Shown here: one piece after another, positions 4,743 through 6,708 of the stretch
How the letters are laid out: the number at the start of each line of letters is the position of its first letter
Numbering within the stretch: the first letter of the stretch is position 1
NCBI GenBank assembly: GCA_030151005.1
Contig: JASLES010000196.1
Coordinates: 1 to 6,708 of the forward strand
Length of the DNA stretch: 6,708 nt
Source: Silvimonas sp.
Lineage (GTDB): Bacteria > Pseudomonadota > Gammaproteobacteria > Burkholderiales > Chitinibacteraceae
Direction of reading: 5' to 3'
Notes under the pieces: model-generated
What the model was told of the DNA's origin: nothing
Database searches by the model: none
The model's input: only the letters and a program-made list of their open reading frames with translations
Made by a program: the position numbers and the translations under genes

Positions 4743-5600
4743 ATGGCAAAAGTCTGGCTGATTACCGGCGCCGCCCGTGGCTTGGGTCGCACTATCGTCG
4801 AGACCGCATTGCACAGCGGCGACAAAGTCCTGGCCACAGCCCGAGACACTTCACGGCTGGCAAATTTGCAGGCGCAGCATGGCGCACAGCTGGCGACATT
4901 TGATCTCGATGTTACGAGCGAAACACAGGCGGGTTTCGCCGTGGCCGAAGCCGTCCGCGTATTTGGCCGTCTGGACGTGTTGGTCAACAACGCGGGCTTC
5001 GGCCACATCCAACCATTTGAGTACACGCCGTCCGATGATTTTCGTGCGCAGATTGAAACGAATCTCTTTGGCGTGGTCAATCTCACCCGTGCGGCGATCC
5101 CGGTTATGCGTGCCCAGGGCCGTGGTCGAATTTTCCAGGTCTCATCGGCGGGCGGCCGTATCAGCAGCCCCGGACTGTCAGCCTACCAGGCGGCCAAATG
5201 GGCGGTCGGTGGTTTCAGCGATGTAGTGGGCAAGGAGGTCGCACCGTTTGGCATTCAGATCTGCACTTTGGAGCCCGGCGGTATGCGAACCGAATGGGGG
5301 CACGAAGCCTGCACGACGCTCAACGCGCTTCCGCCAGACTATCAGCCCTCAATGGCCGACTTCAAGGCGTTGATCGAGGCCTACGTAGGCCATGAAGTGG
5401 GAGACCCACAGCGCATTGCCGAGCTGATCGTGGCGCTTGCCGCACGGGCCAACGTACCCCCGCGACTGTTGTTGGGGTCGGATGCCTTGCAAGTGGTTGA
5501 AGCCGAAGAACAAGTGCGGCAGGCGACAATGCAAACCTGGAAGCCAGTAACCCTGGCCGCAGATTTCAACGCATCAGCGCCAGTGTGGCCGACAGCATAA
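4743..5600 (+). CDS. SDR-family NAD(P)-dependent oxidoreductase (2)
   Basis: This is a second classical SDR, 285 residues, paralogous to the preceding gene. TGAARGLG is at 8-15, NNAG at 82-85, the active-site Asn at 107, catalytic Ser135 in VSSAGG, and Tyr148-x-x-x-Lys152 in YQAAK, again 13 residues from the Ser. Arg34 after the second strand (ATARD) suggests NADPH. LEPGGMRTEW (176-185) is the usual loop after the sixth strand, near the cofactor. It has the same long C-terminal region as its neighbour. AAAGGA lies about 10 nt before the ATG. It is 126 bp downstream of the first SDR gene and probably co-transcribed, with a hairpin-rich spacer in between. No promoter of its own was seen. The two enzymes may act on consecutive or stereo-opposite substrates (inference). 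Confidence 0.9.
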   Translation: MAKVWLITGAARGLGRTIVETALHSGDKVLATARDTSRLANLQAQHGAQLATFDLDVTSETQAGFAVAEAVRVFGRLDVLVNNAGFGHIQPFEYTPSDDFRAQIETNLFGVVNLTRAAIPVMRAQGRGRIFQVSSAGGRISSPGLSAYQAAKWAVGGFSDVVGKEVAPFGIQICTLEPGGMRTEWGHEACTTLNALPPDYQPSMADFKALIEAYVGHEVGDPQRIAELIVALAARANVPPRLLLGSDALQVVEAEEQVRQATMQTWKPVTLAADFNASAPVWPTA

Positions 5601-5914
5601 CGGCCGTTTCGCGTGAACCCTTAAGGCAAACAGGATGGCCTTGGCGACGGGGCCATTGCAGTTCCTACTCTGAGCACATTTGGATAACTAGTCGTATCAG
5701 CGCACCCGTATTGATCTTGCAAGGCACGCAGGATCAAGTATCTCCCATGAAGACGATTGCGGCGGTCATCAAAGAAATGGACGAATCTGGAAGCGATGTA
5801 CGTTTTGAGCTCTATAGCCAACCGTTCCATCGATTCAGGAGTGATTCGAGTTTGATTGTTCATGGAACCTTCAACTTGTTCCTGCGCATGAGTTCTAAAC
5901 GGATAACACCCTGA
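5585..5914 (+). pseudogene. Dienelactone-hydrolase-like C-terminal remnant
   Basis: Frame 5585-5914 contains a recognisable end of an alpha/beta hydrolase of the dienelactone hydrolase type. RISAPVLILQGTQDQVSP (residues 37-54, from 5693) carries the acid Asp50, and DVRFELYSQPFHRF (71-84) carries the base His82. The N-terminal two thirds, including the nucleophile elbow, are missing. Residues 1-36 are unrelated to the family and rich in Trp, Arg and Ser. The ATG at 5585 overlaps the preceding SDR gene by 16 bp, so it is a chance start. The family enzyme is usually well over 200 residues. I infer a truncated, non-functional relic; the genuine part is roughly 5690-5860. A fresh small protein from this frame cannot be excluded. 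Confidence 0.6.
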
Positions 5915-5939
5915 CCCGTTTACCCCTACTGTATATAAG
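5911..5939 (+). promoter_or_regulatory. Possible distal promoter for the third SDR gene
   Basis: CTGACC (5911-5916) and TATAAG (5934-5939) are 17 bp apart; four and five bases match the sigma70 consensus. A transcript from here would have a leader of about 380 nt, including the paired hairpins at 5979-6012. Confidence 0.35.
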
Positions 5940-5978
5940 TTCAGTTCCGTAGGCTGCGCCGCTACCGATAAAAAGGAA

Positions 5979-6012
5979 ACCAGATTGTGGTCTGGTCCGG
6001 AGTCCGGGACCA
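5979..6012 (+). repeat. Overlapping alternative hairpins
   Basis: ACCAGA (5979-5984) pairs with TCTGGT (5991-5996). TGGTCC (5993-5998) pairs with GGACCA (6007-6012). Both need TGGT (5993-5996), so only one can form at a time, as in antiterminator/terminator switches. No T-tract follows the second stem, so classical termination is unlikely. Confidence 0.4.
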
Positions 6013-6266
6013 ATGGACAGTAAATTAGGTACTAGCAATCGGCGGTAATTGTCTCGTGACATGTCCGCTTCAGGCACCGAACCGGACCTTCCCATCCAGG
6101 GTTCGGAATTTCCGCTCTGGCCGACTTTTCGCCAGCCACCGGGGGCTTCTGGCACCACCGGCATTGAGCCGGAAACAACCAGGCGACAAAGCAGAACCTG
6201 CACGCGAACCACGTTTGACCCGGCGAGATGGCCTGGGTGAGCCGGAAAAACGACGCAGGCAACACT

Positions 6267-6294
6267 TTGCGAGCGCCGAGCAGACCTGTATAAG
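6267..6294 (+). promoter_or_regulatory. Possible proximal promoter for the third SDR gene
   Basis: TTGCGA (6267-6272) and TATAAG (6289-6294) are 16 bp apart, with four and five consensus bases. Transcription would start near 6301, about 26 nt before the ATG at 6327. The distance fits, but the -35 box is imperfect. Confidence 0.4.
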
Positions 6295-6326
6295 CGGCAG
6301 ACGTTTATGCAACCTGGATTCAGAAA

Positions 6327-6708
6327 ATGACCTCCAAAATTACCTTGATCACCGGTGGCGATCGCGGCATCGGCCGCGCAACTGCACTTTTGCTGGCCAG
6401 CAAGGGCCATCAAGTGTGTATTGGCTACCGTACACGCCAGGACAGTGCTCAGGAGGTCGTTGACCAGATTCGCGCCAGCGGGGGGGAGGCGATCGCCATA
6501 CAGGCCGATATTGCCCAGGAAGAGCGGGTGGTCGCGCTGTTTGAACAGATAGACCGGCAGTTTGGTCCGCTCACCGGGCTGGTGAACAATGCAGCCATGT
6601 TGATGCCGCAAGCCTCTATCGAAGCGCTGGATGCCAGCCGCCTGGCTACGCTGTTTGCCACCAATGTCAGCGGCAGCTTTATCTGCGCGCGCGAAGCGGT
6701 AAAACGAA
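6327..6708 (+). CDS. SDR-family oxidoreductase (3), cut by the right edge
   Basis: This is the first 127 residues of a third classical SDR, starting MTSKITLITGGDRGIGRATA. The cofactor motif TGGDRGIG is at 9-16. GYRTR after the second strand (33-37) suggests NADPH. ADIAQE (60-65) is the adenine-binding region, NNAA (87-90) replaces the commoner NNAG, and ATNVSGSF (111-118) carries the active-site Asn113. The Ser and Tyr-x-x-x-Lys part lies beyond the window. The sequence is closer to FabG/glucose-dehydrogenase-like SDRs of about 250 residues than to the two SDR genes upstream. The ATG at 6327 fits the family start; the ribosome site is weak (CTGGA). It stands after a 412-bp gene-free gap, so it is probably expressed separately from the TetR-SDR-SDR unit. 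Confidence 0.88.
   Translation, partial: MTSKITLITGGDRGIGRATALLLASKGHQVCIGYRTRQDSAQEVVDQIRASGGEAIAIQADIAQEERVVALFEQIDRQFGPLTGLVNNAAMLMPQASIEALDASRLATLFATNVSGSFICAREAVKR

Larger units (their letters stand above)
5915..6326. other. Gene-free leader region upstream of the third SDR
   Basis: No credible gene lies in these 412 bp. The open frames there lack ribosome sites and recognisable protein character. The stretch holds a distal promoter-like pair ending at 5939, two mutually exclusive hairpins (5979-6012), a short palindrome CGGAA-T-TTCCG (6104-6114), a CCGGC/GCCGG hairpin (6158-6172) and a proximal promoter-like pair (6267-6294). It may be a long regulatory leader or the residue of a deleted gene next to the hydrolase relic. 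Confidence 0.5.

Noticed and set aside
4505..5086. 193-codon minus-strand open frame
   Set aside because: It is antisense across both SDR genes and their spacer. Its Arg/Ser/Ala-rich translation is typical of a shadow frame.
5635..5656. ATGGCC/GGCCAT inverted repeat after the second SDR gene
   Set aside because: The stem is 6 bp with a 10-nt loop and no T-tract. It is too weak to call a terminator.
6104..6114. CGGAA-T-TTCCG short palindrome
   Set aside because: It is too short and isolated to assign a role.
6056..6463. 135-codon plus-strand open frame ahead of and into the third SDR
   Set aside because: It overlaps the SDR coding frame with an Arg/Pro-rich translation. The SDR frame from 6327 carries all the expected motifs.
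5895..6611. 238-codon minus-strand open frame
   Set aside because: It overlaps the third SDR gene antisense and crosses the gene-free leader. It has no family motif and no ribosome site.

Overview
The window looks like chromosomal or accessory DNA of a proteobacterium. Moderately GC-rich coding regions, sigma70-type promoters and the gene families (TetR, Rrf2, tandem SDRs, epoxide hydrolase) suggest a Pseudomonas-like gammaproteobacterium. That assignment rests on style and family content, not on a marker gene. No tRNA, rRNA, CRISPR array, transposase or recognised defence system was found.

Left part (1-1385): a sparsely coding accessory-looking stretch. It holds a minus-strand gene cut by the left edge, an unrecognised 84-residue minus-strand protein, and a hairpin-dense segment (672-820) ending in a rho-independent terminator. 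A small acidic plus-strand ORF follows, and then an open tail with no start that may be a gene remnant. The hairpin segment is the most unusual item here: two consecutive hairpins carry complementary 7-nt loop sequences.

Middle (1372-2900): a complete alpha/beta-hydrolase epoxide hydrolase, with nucleophile Asp, acid Asp, His and both cap tyrosines, is transcribed divergently from an Rrf2-family repressor that lacks the Fe-S cysteines. A short gap (2901-3084) contains tiny frames that may be scars of a lost gene.

Right part (3085-6708): a TetR regulator with a near-consensus promoter (TTGACT, 17 bp, TATGAT) is followed by two related short-chain dehydrogenases/reductases. Two copies of one 20-bp palindromic operator (15 of 20 positions identical) lie over the tetR promoter and just before the first SDR gene. 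This indicates a self-regulated TetR-SDR-SDR unit. Between the two SDR genes is a 126-bp spacer packed with inverted repeats. After the second SDR comes a decayed C-terminal piece of a dienelactone-hydrolase-like protein. A 410-bp gene-free leader with promoter-like boxes and overlapping alternative hairpins then leads to a third SDR (FabG/glucose-dehydrogenase-like), cut by the right edge.

Taken together, the right two thirds read as a detoxification or catabolic neighbourhood: epoxide opening, alcohol/carbonyl redox, and a broken hydrolase under two local repressors. Substrates cannot be read from the sequence.
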